The position numbers were made by a program, and so were the translations under genes. From Pseudomonas mosselii (GTDB taxonomy: Bacteria > Pseudomonadota > Gammaproteobacteria > Pseudomonadales > Pseudomonadaceae), in NCBI RefSeq assembly GCF_019823065.1, contig NZ_CP081966.1, positions 1,388,001-1,452,000 on the forward strand: DNA of 64,000 bases. The letters are read 5' to 3'. The notes beneath the pieces are model-generated. The model was given only the letters and a program-made list of their open reading frames with translations. It did not search any database and was not told where the DNA came from. Below are positions 9,323 through 17,658 of this stretch, one piece after another. How positions within the stretch are numbered: position 1 is the first letter of the stretch; each line of letters begins with the position of its first letter.

Positions 9323-9961
9323 TCAATCGTCAGAAGTCTTCTGCTTGTATTCGCACAGGTCTTCGATCCGGCAACTGCCGCAGCGCGGTTTTCGGGCCTG
9401 ACAGACATAGCGGCCATGCAGGATCAACCAGTGATGGGCATCGAGCAGATAGTCCCTGGGGACGAACTTGAGCAACTTCTTCTCCACCTCCAGCACGGTT
9501 TTACCCGGCGCGATGCCCGTGCGGTTGCTGACCCGGAAGATATGCGTGTCGACGGCCATGGTGAATTGGCGAAAGGCAGTGTTGAGCACCACATTGGCGG
9601 TCTTGCGGCCAACGCCTGGCAGGGCTTCGAGGGCTTCGCGGGTCTGCGGGACTTCGCCGGCGTGCTGTTCGATCAGCAGGCGGCAGGTTTCGATGACGTT
9701 CTTGGCCTTGCTGTTGTACAGGCCGATGGTCTTGATGTACTCGCTCAGGCCTTCGATGCCCAAGGCGTGGATCGCTTGTGGGGTGTTTGCGGCCGGGAAC
9801 AGGCGAGCGGTGGCCTTGTTGACGCCGACATCCGTCGACTGGGCCGAGAGGATTACCGCTATCAGCAGTTCGAAGGGGGTGGAATAGGCCAGTTCGGTCT
9901 TGGGCTCGGGATTGTCTTCATGCAGCCTGCGAAAGATCTCCAGGCGTTTGGCGGCATTCAT
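9323..9961 (-). CDS. nth: Endonuclease III
   Basis: This 212-residue base-excision glycosylase/AP lyase removes oxidised pyrimidines. The helix-hairpin-helix is LPGVGRKTANVV, followed by the catalytic Asp in AVDTHIFRVSNR. The catalytic Lys lies in the hairpin (GRKTA). The [4Fe-4S] motif at the C-terminus is CXARKPRCGSCRIEDLC. It ends the rnf-type operon: the rnfE stop is only four bases upstream of its start. That gene order is also seen in other Gammaproteobacteria. Confidence 0.96.
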   Translation of the reverse strand: MNAAKRLEIFRRLHEDNPEPKTELAYSTPFELLIAVILSAQSTDVGVNKATARLFPAANTPQAIHALGIEGLSEYIKTIGLYNSKAKNVIETCRLLIEQHAGEVPQTREALEALPGVGRKTANVVLNTAFRQFTMAVDTHIFRVSNRTGIAPGKTVLEVEKKLLKFVPRDYLLDAHHWLILHGRYVCQARKPRCGSCRIEDLCEYKQKTSDD

Positions 9962-9965
9962 GGGG

Positions 9966-10490
9966 TCAGCGGGTTCCTTGACGGCGTGAGGCGGTGTTCG
10001 ATGGACGCAAGTGATTGTACAGGCCCAGCAGCAGGCCGAGCAGTATCAAGGCGCCAGGAGCCAGTGCGGCGAGGTGTAGGCCGAGAGCATCGCTCAGCAG
10101 TTGGCGGCAGATGCCCAGGGCCAGGCCGGTTGCGAGGACACCGAGCAGTCCTAGCCCCAACTGGCGATATCGGCCAGGTTGTGCTGGCAGTTGCTCACTG
10201 GCCAGGCAGGGCAGGGCCAACAGCAGCGGGTAGAGGGCAAGTTGCTGGGCCAGGGGCATCGCCCAGGCTTGCAGGCCGAGGTGCAGGCAGGTCGCCAAGG
10301 CGGCGGCAAGTACAGTACTTGCCCACAGGCGGGGGCCATGGTCCAGGTGCCTGCGCAGCGGGATCATCAATACCTGGTGCAGGCCTACCAGCAACACTGT
10401 GCAAAGGCTTATCGCCAACGCCTGGACGACAGTGCCGGTCGCGCCGAGCAATGGCACCAGGCTGATTGGCACGGGCCAGCAACGCTTCAT
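9966..10490 (-). CDS. rnfE: Rnf/Nqr-type membrane subunit RnfE (divergent, short)
   Basis: At 174 residues it is shorter than the usual 200–230. It has about five or six hydrophobic helices. The N-terminal segment that in canonical RnfE reads LVQLLGLCPLLAVT, with a cluster-binding cysteine, is replaced by ISLVPLLGATGTV, so that cysteine is missing. A later Cys in LALPCLASEQ remains near where canonical proteins have NC. It overlaps rnfG by four bases. Function as an electron-carrying subunit of the normal kind is doubtful; it may be a structural part of a reduced complex. Confidence 0.7.
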   Translation of the reverse strand: MKRCWPVPISLVPLLGATGTVVQALAISLCTVLLVGLHQVLMIPLRRHLDHGPRLWASTVLAAALATCLHLGLQAWAMPLAQQLALYPLLLALPCLASEQLPAQPGRYRQLGLGLLGVLATGLALGICRQLLSDALGLHLAALAPGALILLGLLLGLYNHLRPSNTASRRQGTR

Positions 10491-11098
10491 GGGGGTGTCT
10501 CACCGAGCAACGCGGGGCGATGTTGGTCGAAGTAGCGCAGCGTATCCTGGATCGCCTCGATGACTGCCCGCGAAGTCACTGTCGCCCCGGCTAGTTGGTC
10601 GAACGCACCCTGGTCACGCTTGAGCGCCCAGGCCTGTTCGGGTGTATCGCGCAGTGTCTGACCGAGAAACTGGTCCAGCCAATGGCGCGCCGGATCGACC
10701 AGTTGATCGCCCAAACCAGGGCTTTCCTGCTGTTTGAGTACACGCACGCCCACCAGACGGCCCGCAGGGCTGATGGCGATCACCAACTCGATGGCACCGC
10801 CATAGCCTTGGACGCTGCTGTGAAGCAGAACAGCGCTGGTGGCTCCCGCCAAGTTGGCGCGGTAGCCGGCCAGCAGATGGCTATGGCTCAGTTTAGTGTC
10901 CGTGAGTGCCACGGGCGTTTGCAATGGCCGGTTGTCGTAGCTGCCCGGTGGCAGCACCTTGAGCCACTGCTGTTCCTGCCACTGGCGGGAGGCCACGGCA
11001 ATCGGTCCGGCGGTGAAGCGCTGCCAGGCCAGTGTCGCGGCAATTGCCAGTCCTGCCACCAGTAGCAGCACTGCGGTACTGCGTTTGCGGGCGATCAT
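10487..11098 (-). CDS. rnfG: Rnf complex flavin subunit RnfG
   Basis: The 203-residue protein has one N-terminal membrane helix (about 7–24) and a periplasmic FMN-binding domain. The flavinylation motif is AGATVTS, in which the last Thr of the GAT(V)T group carries covalent FMN in the family. The segment GYGGAIELVIAISPAGRLVGV is typical of FMN_bind domains. Both ends overlap neighbours by four bases (rnfD upstream, rnfE downstream). The motif being intact suggests the subunit is still flavinylated even though rnfB and rnfC are missing. Confidence 0.82.
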   Translation of the reverse strand: MIARKRSTAVLLLVAGLAIAATLAWQRFTAGPIAVASRQWQEQQWLKVLPPGSYDNRPLQTPVALTDTKLSHSHLLAGYRANLAGATSAVLLHSSVQGYGGAIELVIAISPAGRLVGVRVLKQQESPGLGDQLVDPARHWLDQFLGQTLRDTPEQAWALKRDQGAFDQLAGATVTSRAVIEAIQDTLRYFDQHRPALLGETPP

Positions 11099-12066
11099 GG
11101 GCAGGCCTGCTGGCGGCGTTCCACCCAGCGGTCAAGGATGGGCGCGACGAGGTTCATCAGCAGGACGGCGAACGCCGTGCCATCGGCGAAGCTGCCCCAA
11201 GTGCGGATCAGGTAGATCAGCAGGCCGGTGCCTATACCGAACAGCAGGCGGGCCTGCGGTTGCTTGCAGCCGGACACCGGTTCGGTGGCGATGAAGAAGG
11301 CGGCGAGCATGGTCGAACCGGACAGCAGGTGCAGCAGTGGCGAGCCGTGGGAGTCGGAGCCGGAGCCATTCCAGCCCAGCAGGCTGGACAGGAACAAGGC
11401 GCCGAGCAGGCCGACGGGGGCCTGCCAGCCGAAGACCTTGCGCTGCAGCAGGAACACCCCGCCGAGCAGGAAGGCGAGATTGACCCACTCGGTGCCACGC
11501 CCACCCAGATGGCCGAACGCCGGGTGACTGGCGAACAGTTCGTCGATGGTCAGGCTACGGTTGTGGCGCAAGACATCAAGCACCGTGGGGCTGGCCCAGG
11601 CGTCGATCCTTTCACTGGCCCCGAAGCTCAGGCTCAGGCTTTCCACGAGCCCAGGTGCCTGACCTGGCCAGTGGTTCATCTGCAGTGGGAAACTCAGCAG
11701 GACGAACCCATAGCCGACCATGGCGGGGTTGAACAGGTTGCGCCCGACGCCACCGAAAGCCTGTTTCCCCAGGCCGATGGCGACGCAAGCCGCCGTCACC
11801 GGCAGCCACCAGGGCGCCTGGCTGGGTAAGGCAGCCGCCAGCAGCGTGGCGGTGACTAGCGCGCTGCCGTCGCCAGCGGCGCAGGCGACCGGCATTCTCC
11901 GCCAGCGCAGCAGCAGCGCTTCGGTGACCAGCGCCGTGCAAGCGCTCAACAGCAGATTGATCAGCACGCCCCAGCCATGCAACCCGAACAGCACCAGCAG
12001 ACCAGGGGCGCAGGCTAGCAGTACCCGTTGCATGGTGCTGCGCAGGCGCGGATCAGTGGTCGTCAT
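11095..12066 (-). CDS. rnfD: Rnf complex membrane subunit RnfD
   Basis: I start at 12066 (MTTTDPRLRSTMQ) because earlier codons lie in a different small frame. The 323-residue protein has about eight hydrophobic helices. The flavin-attachment motif SGSTMLAAFFIATEP is intact, so covalent FMN at the Thr is likely. It belongs to the NqrB/RnfD family. It overlaps rnfG by four bases and a 31-codon open frame by 14 bases. In canonical operons rnfC would lie immediately upstream, but here it does not. Confidence 0.82.
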   Translation of the reverse strand: MTTTDPRLRSTMQRVLLACAPGLLVLFGLHGWGVLINLLLSACTALVTEALLLRWRRMPVACAAGDGSALVTATLLAAALPSQAPWWLPVTAACVAIGLGKQAFGGVGRNLFNPAMVGYGFVLLSFPLQMNHWPGQAPGLVESLSLSFGASERIDAWASPTVLDVLRHNRSLTIDELFASHPAFGHLGGRGTEWVNLAFLLGGVFLLQRKVFGWQAPVGLLGALFLSSLLGWNGSGSDSHGSPLLHLLSGSTMLAAFFIATEPVSGCKQPQARLLFGIGTGLLIYLIRTWGSFADGTAFAVLLMNLVAPILDRWVERRQQACP

Positions 12067-12148
12067 GGTTTTGCGCTTCCTTGAGGTGTTGCGCAGCAGT
12101 GGCTTCAATTGCCGGGGGCAAGACATTGATGCGTAGGGGCAGGATCAT
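12053..12148 (-). CDS. 31-codon open frame bridging rnfA and rnfD
   Basis: An ATG overlapping the rnfA stop (ATGA) opens a 31-residue frame, MILPLRINVLPPAIEATAAQ and on to a TGA inside the start of rnfD. The coupled overlaps at both ends look like those of real operon genes. The position is where rnfB and rnfC stand in full operons. It could be the scar of a deletion that fused the start of one gene to the tail of another, or a short coupling peptide. I cannot match it to a family. Confidence 0.4.
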   Translation of the reverse strand: MILPLRINVLPPAIEATAAQHLKEAQNHDDH

Positions 12149-12693
12149 TGGGTGAAGAGTCCGTTGAATCCCGAAAGCGCCATGGCCATCACGCCGCTGC
12201 CGATCAGCTTCACAGGCAAGCCGCGCAGGGCTGCGGGTATTTCCCCATGGTGGCAGCGGGCGTCAAGGTCGGCATACAGCATGAGGGCCAGCCAGAATCC
12301 CAGTGCACTGATGACAGCCCACACCAGCACTCTCCATCCGTCTGCATCGTCGTTGGCAAGCTGTAACAGCAAGCCTAGCACCACGGCGTTTGCGCTCAGC
12401 AAGGGTTGCAGGCCGTGCATGGGCCAGCTTGGCCGAAAGCGTCGGAGCAGGTTTGGCAGTGTCCAGGCCAGTGCCGTCAGCAAGGGCAGGAAAATGAACA
12501 ATTGCAGGTTCTGCAACTCCATGGGTGCGAGAAATTGCCGGTGCAGCCAGGCGCCGACAGGCAGCGTAACGAGGATCATCAGGGCCGAACACAGGCCCAA
12601 TGCATGCAGGCGCGCACGCTCGATCGGCTCGGCCTGCAGGACCAGGTGATTGACCAGCGCGGCGCTGACCAGGATCAGGACGTAGTCACTCAT
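12145..12693 (-). CDS. rnfA: Rnf/Nqr-type membrane subunit RnfA (divergent)
   Basis: The 182-residue protein begins MSDYVLILVSAALVNHLVLQ and has six hydrophobic helices, as in RnfA. The canonical cluster-binding cysteines are gone: the VNNFVLVKFLGLCP region reads VNHLVLQAEPIERARL here, and the later TTNCAVLG reads SANAVVLG. The C-terminus (IGSGVMAMALSGFNGLF) fits the family. It is the first gene of the reduced rnf operon, 57 bases upstream of metG's terminator hairpin on the other side. Subfamily assignment is good; electron transfer is doubtful. Confidence 0.72.
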   Translation of the reverse strand: MSDYVLILVSAALVNHLVLQAEPIERARLHALGLCSALMILVTLPVGAWLHRQFLAPMELQNLQLFIFLPLLTALAWTLPNLLRRFRPSWPMHGLQPLLSANAVVLGLLLQLANDDADGWRVLVWAVISALGFWLALMLYADLDARCHHGEIPAALRGLPVKLIGSGVMAMALSGFNGLFTQ

Positions 12694-12750
12694 GGCGATG
12701 CCGAAAGCGGGAGGGTGCCGTCATTATCGGACAGCGGGCGGCAGATGCAA

Positions 12751-12776
12751 CTGCCCCGGCCATTTGGCCGGGGCAG
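12751..12776 (-). terminator. Hairpin after metG
   Basis: CTGCCCCGGCC/GGCCGGGGCAG forms a strong 11-bp stem seven bases after the metG stop. No long T run follows, so termination strength is uncertain. Confidence 0.5.
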
Positions 12777-12782
12777 GAGGGC

Positions 12783-14825
12783 TTACTTGATGCGCTGGCC
12801 TGGCTTGGCGCCGCTGTCAGGGCTGAGCAGGTAGATTTCTTCACCACCGGGGCCGGCGGCCATGACCATGCCCTCGGAAACGCCGAAACGCATTTTGCGC
12901 GGCTTGAGGTTGGCCACCATCATGGTCAGGCGGCCTTCCAGCAGGGAAGGTTCCGGGTAGGCCGATTTGATGCCCGAGAACACGTTGCGACGCTCGTCGC
13001 CGATGTCCAGGGTCAGCTGCAGCAGCTTGTCGGCACCGGGCACGGCTTCGGCCTTGACGATCAGCGCCACGCGCAGGTCGACCGCGGCGAAGGTGTCGAA
13101 TTCGATCTCGGCCGACAGCGGGTCCTTGACCAGCTCGCCATTGCCCGTCGGGGCGGCCTTGGCTTCGGCAGCCAGCAGGTCTTCCTTGCTGGCGGCGACC
13201 ATGGCCTCGACCTTGGCCGGCTCGATGCGGCTCATCAGGGCCTTGAACGGGTTGAGCTGATGGTTTTCCAGGCGCGACAGGTGGTCGTCCCAGGTCAGCG
13301 GGGCGACGTTGAGGAACGCCTCGGCATCCGCTGCCAGCAGCGGCAGCACCGGCTTGAGGAAGATTACCAGCTGGCGGAACAGGTTGACGCCCTGGGCGCA
13401 GATGGCCTGCACCTCGTCCTGCTTGCCCTCCTGCTTGGCCAGCGACCAGGGCGCCTTGTCGGCGATCCAGGCGTTGGCGCGGTCGGCCAGGGCCATGATT
13501 TCGCGCATGGCGCGGCCGAAGTCGCGGGCCTCGTAGGCCTCGGCGATCGACGGCGCGGCGGCGAGGAAGGCCTCGGTCAGTTCGGGCGCGGCATCGCCGG
13601 CAACCATCACGCCATCGTTGCCCTTGTGGATGAAGCCGGCGCAGCGGCTGGCGATGTTGACCACCTTGCCGACCAGGTCGGAATTGACCTTCTGCACGAA
13701 ATCCTCGAGGTTCAGGTCGAGGTCATCGACGCCGCGACCCAGCTTGGCGGCGTAGTAGTAGCGCAGGTATTCCGGCTGCAGGTGGTCGAGGTAGGTGCGC
13801 GCCTTGATGAAGGTGCCGCGCGATTTCGACATTTTTGCGCCGTTGACGGTCAGGTAGCCGTGCACGTTGACCGCGGTCGGCTTGCGCAGGCCCGCGCCTT
13901 CGAGCATCGCCGGCCAGAAAAGCGCGTGGAAGTTGACGATGTCCTTGCCGATGAAGTGGTACAGCTCGGCCTTGGAGCCTTCGTTCCAGAACGCGTCGAA
14001 GTCCAGCTCCGGGCGGCGGGCGCAGAGGTTCTTGAAGCTGGCCATGTAGCCGATCGGCGCGTCCAGCCAAACGTAGAAGTACTTGCCCGGTTCGCCCGGG
14101 ATCTCGAATCCGAAGTACGGCGCGTCACGGGAGATGTCCCATTCCTGCAGGCCCGAGTCCAGCCATTCGGCGAGCTTGTTGGCCACCGCGTCCTGCAGGG
14201 TGCCGCTGCGGGTCCACTGCTGCAGCATGGCCTGGAAGTCCGGCAGCTTGAAGAAGAAGTGCTGCGAGTCGCGCAGCACCGGGGTGGCGCCGGAGATCGC
14301 CGACTTGGGGTTCTTCAGTTCGGTGGGGGCGTAGGTGGCGCCGCATTTCTCGCAGTTGTCGCCGTACTGGTCCTCGGCCGCGCACTTGGGGCAGGTGCCC
14401 TTGATGAAACGGTCGGCGAGGAACATGCCCTTCTCGGGGTCGAAATACTGGGTGACCGAACGGTTGGCGATATGCCCGGCGTCGCGCAGACGGGTGTAGA
14501 TCAGGCTCGACAGCTCACGGTTCTCCTCGCTGTGCGTGGAGTGGTAGTTGTCGAAGTCGACCAGGAAGTCGGCGAAGTCGGCGCTGTGCTCGGCCTGGAC
14601 GTTGGCGATCAGCTGCTCCGGGGTGATGCCTTCCTTTTCCGCGCGCAGCATGATGGCCGAACCGTGGGCGTCGTCGGCGCAGACATAGATGCACTGGTTG
14701 CCGCGCAGCTTCTGGAAGCGCACCCACATGTCCGTCTGGATGTACTCCAGCATATGGCCAAGGTGGATCGATCCATTGGCATAGGGCAGGGCGCTGGTGA
14801 CGAGAATCTGACGTGGCTCGGACAT
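12783..14825 (-). CDS. metG: Methionyl-tRNA synthetase
   Basis: I start at 14825 ([19 protein letters not shown]), giving 680 residues; the longer open frame adds non-conserved residues. The class I signatures are SIHLGHM and AKMSKSRGT. The zinc-binding insert has [17 protein letters not shown]. An anticodon-binding helical domain follows, and a C-terminal tRNA-binding OB domain (about 575–680) contains DLRVALIV and [10 protein letters not shown]. It charges initiator and elongator tRNAs. It is divergent from apbC, a common arrangement in Gammaproteobacteria. Confidence 0.97.
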   Translation of the reverse strand: MSEPRQILVTSALPYANGSIHLGHMLEYIQTDMWVRFQKLRGNQCIYVCADDAHGSAIMLRAEKEGITPEQLIANVQAEHSADFADFLVDFDNYHSTHSEENRELSSLIYTRLRDAGHIANRSVTQYFDPEKGMFLADRFIKGTCPKCAAEDQYGDNCEKCGATYAPTELKNPKSAISGATPVLRDSQHFFFKLPDFQAMLQQWTRSGTLQDAVANKLAEWLDSGLQEWDISRDAPYFGFEIPGEPGKYFYVWLDAPIGYMASFKNLCARRPELDFDAFWNEGSKAELYHFIGKDIVNFHALFWPAMLEGAGLRKPTAVNVHGYLTVNGAKMSKSRGTFIKARTYLDHLQPEYLRYYYAAKLGRGVDDLDLNLEDFVQKVNSDLVGKVVNIASRCAGFIHKGNDGVMVAGDAAPELTEAFLAAAPSIAEAYEARDFGRAMREIMALADRANAWIADKAPWSLAKQEGKQDEVQAICAQGVNLFRQLVIFLKPVLPLLAADAEAFLNVAPLTWDDHLSRLENHQLNPFKALMSRIEPAKVEAMVAASKEDLLAAEAKAAPTGNGELVKDPLSAEIEFDTFAAVDLRVALIVKAEAVPGADKLLQLTLDIGDERRNVFSGIKSAYPEPSLLEGRLTMMVANLKPRKMRFGVSEGMVMAAGPGGEEIYLLSPDSGAKPGQRIK

Positions 14826-14983
14826 GGTGGCTCGGCTACTTATCTGGCTACGGGGTAAAAATGAGGGTGATCGGCCACTATAAAGGGCTGGCGAATTTAT
14901 TTCACCCCAAGGACGCATCTGCTGACGATTGACGGGTTAGCATAGGCGCCTGTTCCGTATCCAGTTTGCCAATGGGAGCCTCC

Positions 14984-16078
14984 ATGAGTGCCGTCACCCG
15001 TGCCGCCGTCGAAGGCGTGCTTCGCCAGTACACCGACCCCTACCTGAACCAGGACCCGGTCAGCGCCGGTTGCGTGCGCGCCATCGACATCCAGGGCGGG
15101 CAGGTCAGCGTGCAGTTGCAGTTGGGGTATGCCGCCGGCCTGTTCAAGGGCGGCTGGGCGCAGGTGCTGCAGACCGCGATCGGCAACCTCGATGGCGTTG
15201 CCTCGGCGAGCGTGAGCATCGACTGCGTGATTGCCACCCACAAGGCTCAGGCCCAGGTGCCGGCCATGGCCAACGTGAAGAACATCATCGCCGTGGCCTC
15301 GGGCAAGGGCGGGGTCGGCAAGTCGACCACCGCCGCCAACCTGGCCCTGGCCCTGGCCCGCGAGGGCGCCCGAGTGGGTATTCTTGATGCCGACATCTAT
15401 GGCCCGAGCCAGGGGGTGATGTTCGGCATCGCCGAGGGCACCCGTCCGCAGGTGCGCGATCAGAAGTGGTTCGTGCCGATCAAGGCCCATGGCGTCGAGG
15501 TCATGTCCATGGCGTTTCTCACCGACGACAACACGCCGATGGTCTGGCGTGGCCCGATGGTCTCCGGGGCATTGCTGCAACTGGTGACCCAGACCGCCTG
15601 GGACGACCTCGACTACTTGGTGATCGACATGCCGCCGGGCACCGGCGACATCCAGCTGACCCTGGCGCAGAAGGTGCCGGTGGCAGGCTCGGTGATCGTC
15701 ACCACGCCCCAGGACCTGGCGTTGCTGGATGCGAAGAAAGGCGTGGAGATGTTCCGCAAAGTCAACATCCCGGTGTTGGGCGTGGTCGAGAACATGGCCG
15801 TGCATATCTGCTCCAACTGCGGCCATGCCGAGCACCTGTTCGGTGAAGGTGGTGGCGAGAAGCTGGCCGTGCAGTACGGCGTCGACCTGCTGGCGTCGCT
15901 GCCGCTGTCGATGCTGATCCGCGAACAGGCCGACAGCGGCAAGCCGACCGCCATCGCCGAGCCGGAAAGCCAGATCGCCATGGTCTACCAGGAGCTGGCG
16001 CGGCAGGTGGGGGCGCGGATCGTGCTGCAGGAAGCGGCGGCGCCGGCGATGCCGAGCATTACCATCAGCGAAGACTGA
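14984..16078 (+). CDS. apbC: Iron–sulfur carrier ATPase ApbC/Mrp
   Basis: The ATG at 14984 follows GGGAG at a good distance, giving 364 residues. An N-terminal MIP18-like domain (1–90) is followed by a deviant Walker A ASGKGGVGKST and the Walker B region DYLVIDMPPGTGD. The cluster-binding CXXC is ICSNCGH. The protein assembles [4Fe-4S] clusters on its dimer interface and passes them to targets. It is divergent from metG, with the two promoters in the 158-base gap. Confidence 0.95.
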   Translation: MSAVTRAAVEGVLRQYTDPYLNQDPVSAGCVRAIDIQGGQVSVQLQLGYAAGLFKGGWAQVLQTAIGNLDGVASASVSIDCVIATHKAQAQVPAMANVKNIIAVASGKGGVGKSTTAANLALALAREGARVGILDADIYGPSQGVMFGIAEGTRPQVRDQKWFVPIKAHGVEVMSMAFLTDDNTPMVWRGPMVSGALLQLVTQTAWDDLDYLVIDMPPGTGDIQLTLAQKVPVAGSVIVTTPQDLALLDAKKGVEMFRKVNIPVLGVVENMAVHICSNCGHAEHLFGEGGGEKLAVQYGVDLLASLPLSMLIREQADSGKPTAIAEPESQIAMVYQELARQVGARIVLQEAAAPAMPSITISED

Positions 16079-16087
16079 CGCGTCACC

Positions 16088-16127
16088 TGTAGGAGCGGCC
16101 CTTTCGCGACACAAGGCCGCTCCTACA
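16088..16127. repeat. Short extragenic palindrome (TGTAGGAGCGGCC type)
   Basis: TGTAGGAGCGGCC is repeated inverted as GGCCGCTCCTACA after a 14-base loop. The same kind appears at 59057–59160. It follows apbC and may also stabilise the mRNA end. Confidence 0.75.
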
Positions 16128-16157
16128 AGGGCCGGCGGATAGCTTTTGAACAGGCAC

Positions 16158-16188
16158 AAAAAAACCCGCCAATGGCGGGTTTTTTTTG
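16158..16188. terminator. Terminator between apbC and csp
   Basis: AACCCGCC/GGCGGGTT stem with seven A and eight T residues on its sides; suited to both convergent genes. Confidence 0.88.
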
Positions 16189-16210
16189 AAAGCGAAGAAG
16201 CGAGATCGAC

Positions 16211-16420
16211 TTAGGCGATCTGAACTTCTTCAGCCTGCATGCCTTTCTGGCCGCGGGTAGCGACGAAAGTAACAGCCTGGCCTTCTTTCAGGGTTTTGAA
16301 GCCGTCAGCTTGGATGGCTTTGAAGTGCACGAACAGGTCGTCGCCCGACTGAGGGGTGATGAAGCCGTAGCCCTTCTCATCGTTGAACCACTTGACAACA
16401 CCGGATTGACGGTTGGACAT
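16211..16420 (-). CDS. Cold-shock domain protein (CspA/CapB-like)
   Basis: This 69-residue protein is a single cold-shock domain with RNP1 KGYGFI and RNP2 LFVHF. It binds single-stranded nucleic acid and melts RNA secondary structure. It begins [17 protein letters not shown]. The gene stands alone between terminator and a long 5' non-coding region, as expected for cold-shock genes with structured leaders. Which of the several Pseudomonas Csp paralogues it is cannot be fixed by sequence alone. Confidence 0.95.
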   Translation of the reverse strand: MSNRQSGVVKWFNDEKGYGFITPQSGDDLFVHFKAIQADGFKTLKEGQAVTFVATRGQKGMQAEEVQIA

Positions 16421-16749
16421 TTTTCTGTCTCCTTGGACAAAGTTGATAACGGTCAGGAAACACCCTGACCGGGACTGAGCGCAAAGAGAGCAGAAAATTC
16501 AGCGATGGGCCGATCAGGATCGTGCATCAAACTAGAGATTCTCGGTGTCACGTGCAGCACAGTGGCGCCACCTTAACCCACTTTCCACAACCTGCCAATG
16601 GCCAAGAAGCGCTTTGATGAAATTCGGATCGGCGGCCTGTACAGGCCCCGTCCGGCGCGGGATAGGGCGAGGAAACTTTAACCTGGGCGTTGGGACCGGT
16701 AAGATGCACCTCTCGTTTTTTACCCCGCACTCTTCAGGACACCCCCGCC
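16421..16749. other. Leader and promoter region between csp and dcd
   Basis: This 329-base gap has no gene. The part next to csp is its likely long mRNA leader. A perfect 14-base palindrome GGCCTGTACAGGCC lies at 16634–16647 and could be an operator. Nearer dcd, TTTAAC (16677) and TAAGAT (16700) are 17 bases apart and make a plausible dcd promoter. Confidence 0.4.
16677..16705 (+). promoter_or_regulatory. Candidate sigma-70 promoter of dcd
   Basis: TTTAAC and TAAGAT are separated by exactly 17 bases, 45 bases upstream of the dcd start. Found by eye only. Confidence 0.35.
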
Positions 16750-17316
16750 ATGAGCATCAAATCGGACAAGTGGATTCGCCGCATGGCGCAGGAACACGGC
16801 ATGATCGAACCGTTCGTCGAGCGCCAGGTGCGCGGCGAGCAGGACAGCCGGGTCATTTCCTTCGGTGTCTCCAGCTATGGCTACGACGTACGCTGCGCCG
16901 ACGAATTCAAAGTCTTCACCAACATCAACTCGGCCACCGTCGATCCGAAGAACTTCGATGCCGGCAGTTTCGTCGACATCAAGAGTGACGTGTGCATCAT
17001 TCCGCCGAACTCCTTCGCCCTGGCCCGCACCGTCGAGTATTTCCGCATTCCGCGCGACGTGCTGACCATCTGCCTGGGCAAAAGCACCTACGCCCGTTGC
17101 GGCATCATCGTCAACGTCACGCCGCTTGAGCCCGAGTGGGAAGGCCATGTGACCCTGGAGTTCTCCAACACCACCACGCTGCCGGCGAAGATCTACGCCA
17201 ACGAAGGCGTGGCGCAGATGCTGTTCCTGCAGTCCGACGAGGAATGTGAAGTGTCGTACAAGGACCGTGGTGGCAAGTACCAGGGCCAGCGCGGCGTCAC
17301 CCTGCCGCGCACCTGA
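16750..17316 (+). CDS. dcd: dCTP deaminase
   Basis: The ATG at 16750 ([18 protein letters not shown]) gives 188 residues, the family length. The enzyme deaminates dCTP to dUTP for thymidylate synthesis. The active-site segment [23 protein letters not shown] with its catalytic Glu is present, as is the SSYGYDVRC nucleotide loop. The longer open frame upstream has no family similarity. It belongs to the monofunctional dCTP deaminase type rather than the bifunctional one. Confidence 0.96.
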   Translation: MSIKSDKWIRRMAQEHGMIEPFVERQVRGEQDSRVISFGVSSYGYDVRCADEFKVFTNINSATVDPKNFDAGSFVDIKSDVCIIPPNSFALARTVEYFRIPRDVLTICLGKSTYARCGIIVNVTPLEPEWEGHVTLEFSNTTTLPAKIYANEGVAQMLFLQSDEECEVSYKDRGGKYQGQRGVTLPRT

Positions 17317-17409
17317 GCCGACAAAGCGCGGGAATTGTTTCCGCGCCCGGCACTCCAACGAGAAGTCCTGGCGCGCATGCCGTGCGCCGGGCCTCGTCAG
17401 GAGCCGCCT

Positions 17410-17652
17410 ATGAAAATCGACCCCGCAATCAGTGCCAAGCTGGCCGTCCTGCAGCCGAACCAGATCGGATTGCTGGCCTGGTCGCTGATGGCCCATCCGC
17501 CGATCCACACACCACTGCCGATGCAGGCCGGTGGCGTGCCGCACCAGCCCGATCCCGACACACCGCAGCCGCCGGAACCAGGTGAGCACCCACCGAGGGA
17601 GCCGGGCGAGCCGACCCTGCCCGATGAGCCGCCTCCCGCCCCAGTGGCCTGA
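17410..17652 (+). CDS. Small proline-rich hypothetical protein
   Basis: This 80-residue protein starts MKIDPAISAKLAVLQPNQ and has a proline-rich second half (PPEPGEHPPREPGEPTLP). GGAG-like bases precede the ATG. No domain is recognisable and the tail should be disordered. Similar Pro-rich short proteins are common in pseudomonads (another is at 56479–56805). It ends seven bases from the stop of the convergent deacylase gene. Confidence 0.6.
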   Translation: MKIDPAISAKLAVLQPNQIGLLAWSLMAHPPIHTPLPMQAGGVPHQPDPDTPQPPEPGEHPPREPGEPTLPDEPPPAPVA

Positions 17653-17658
17653 TTTGTC

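Noticed and set aside
13260..14858. 532-codon open frame opposite metG
   Set aside because: It is antisense to the conserved metG reading frame and has a low-complexity, Gly/Val/Ala-rich composition.
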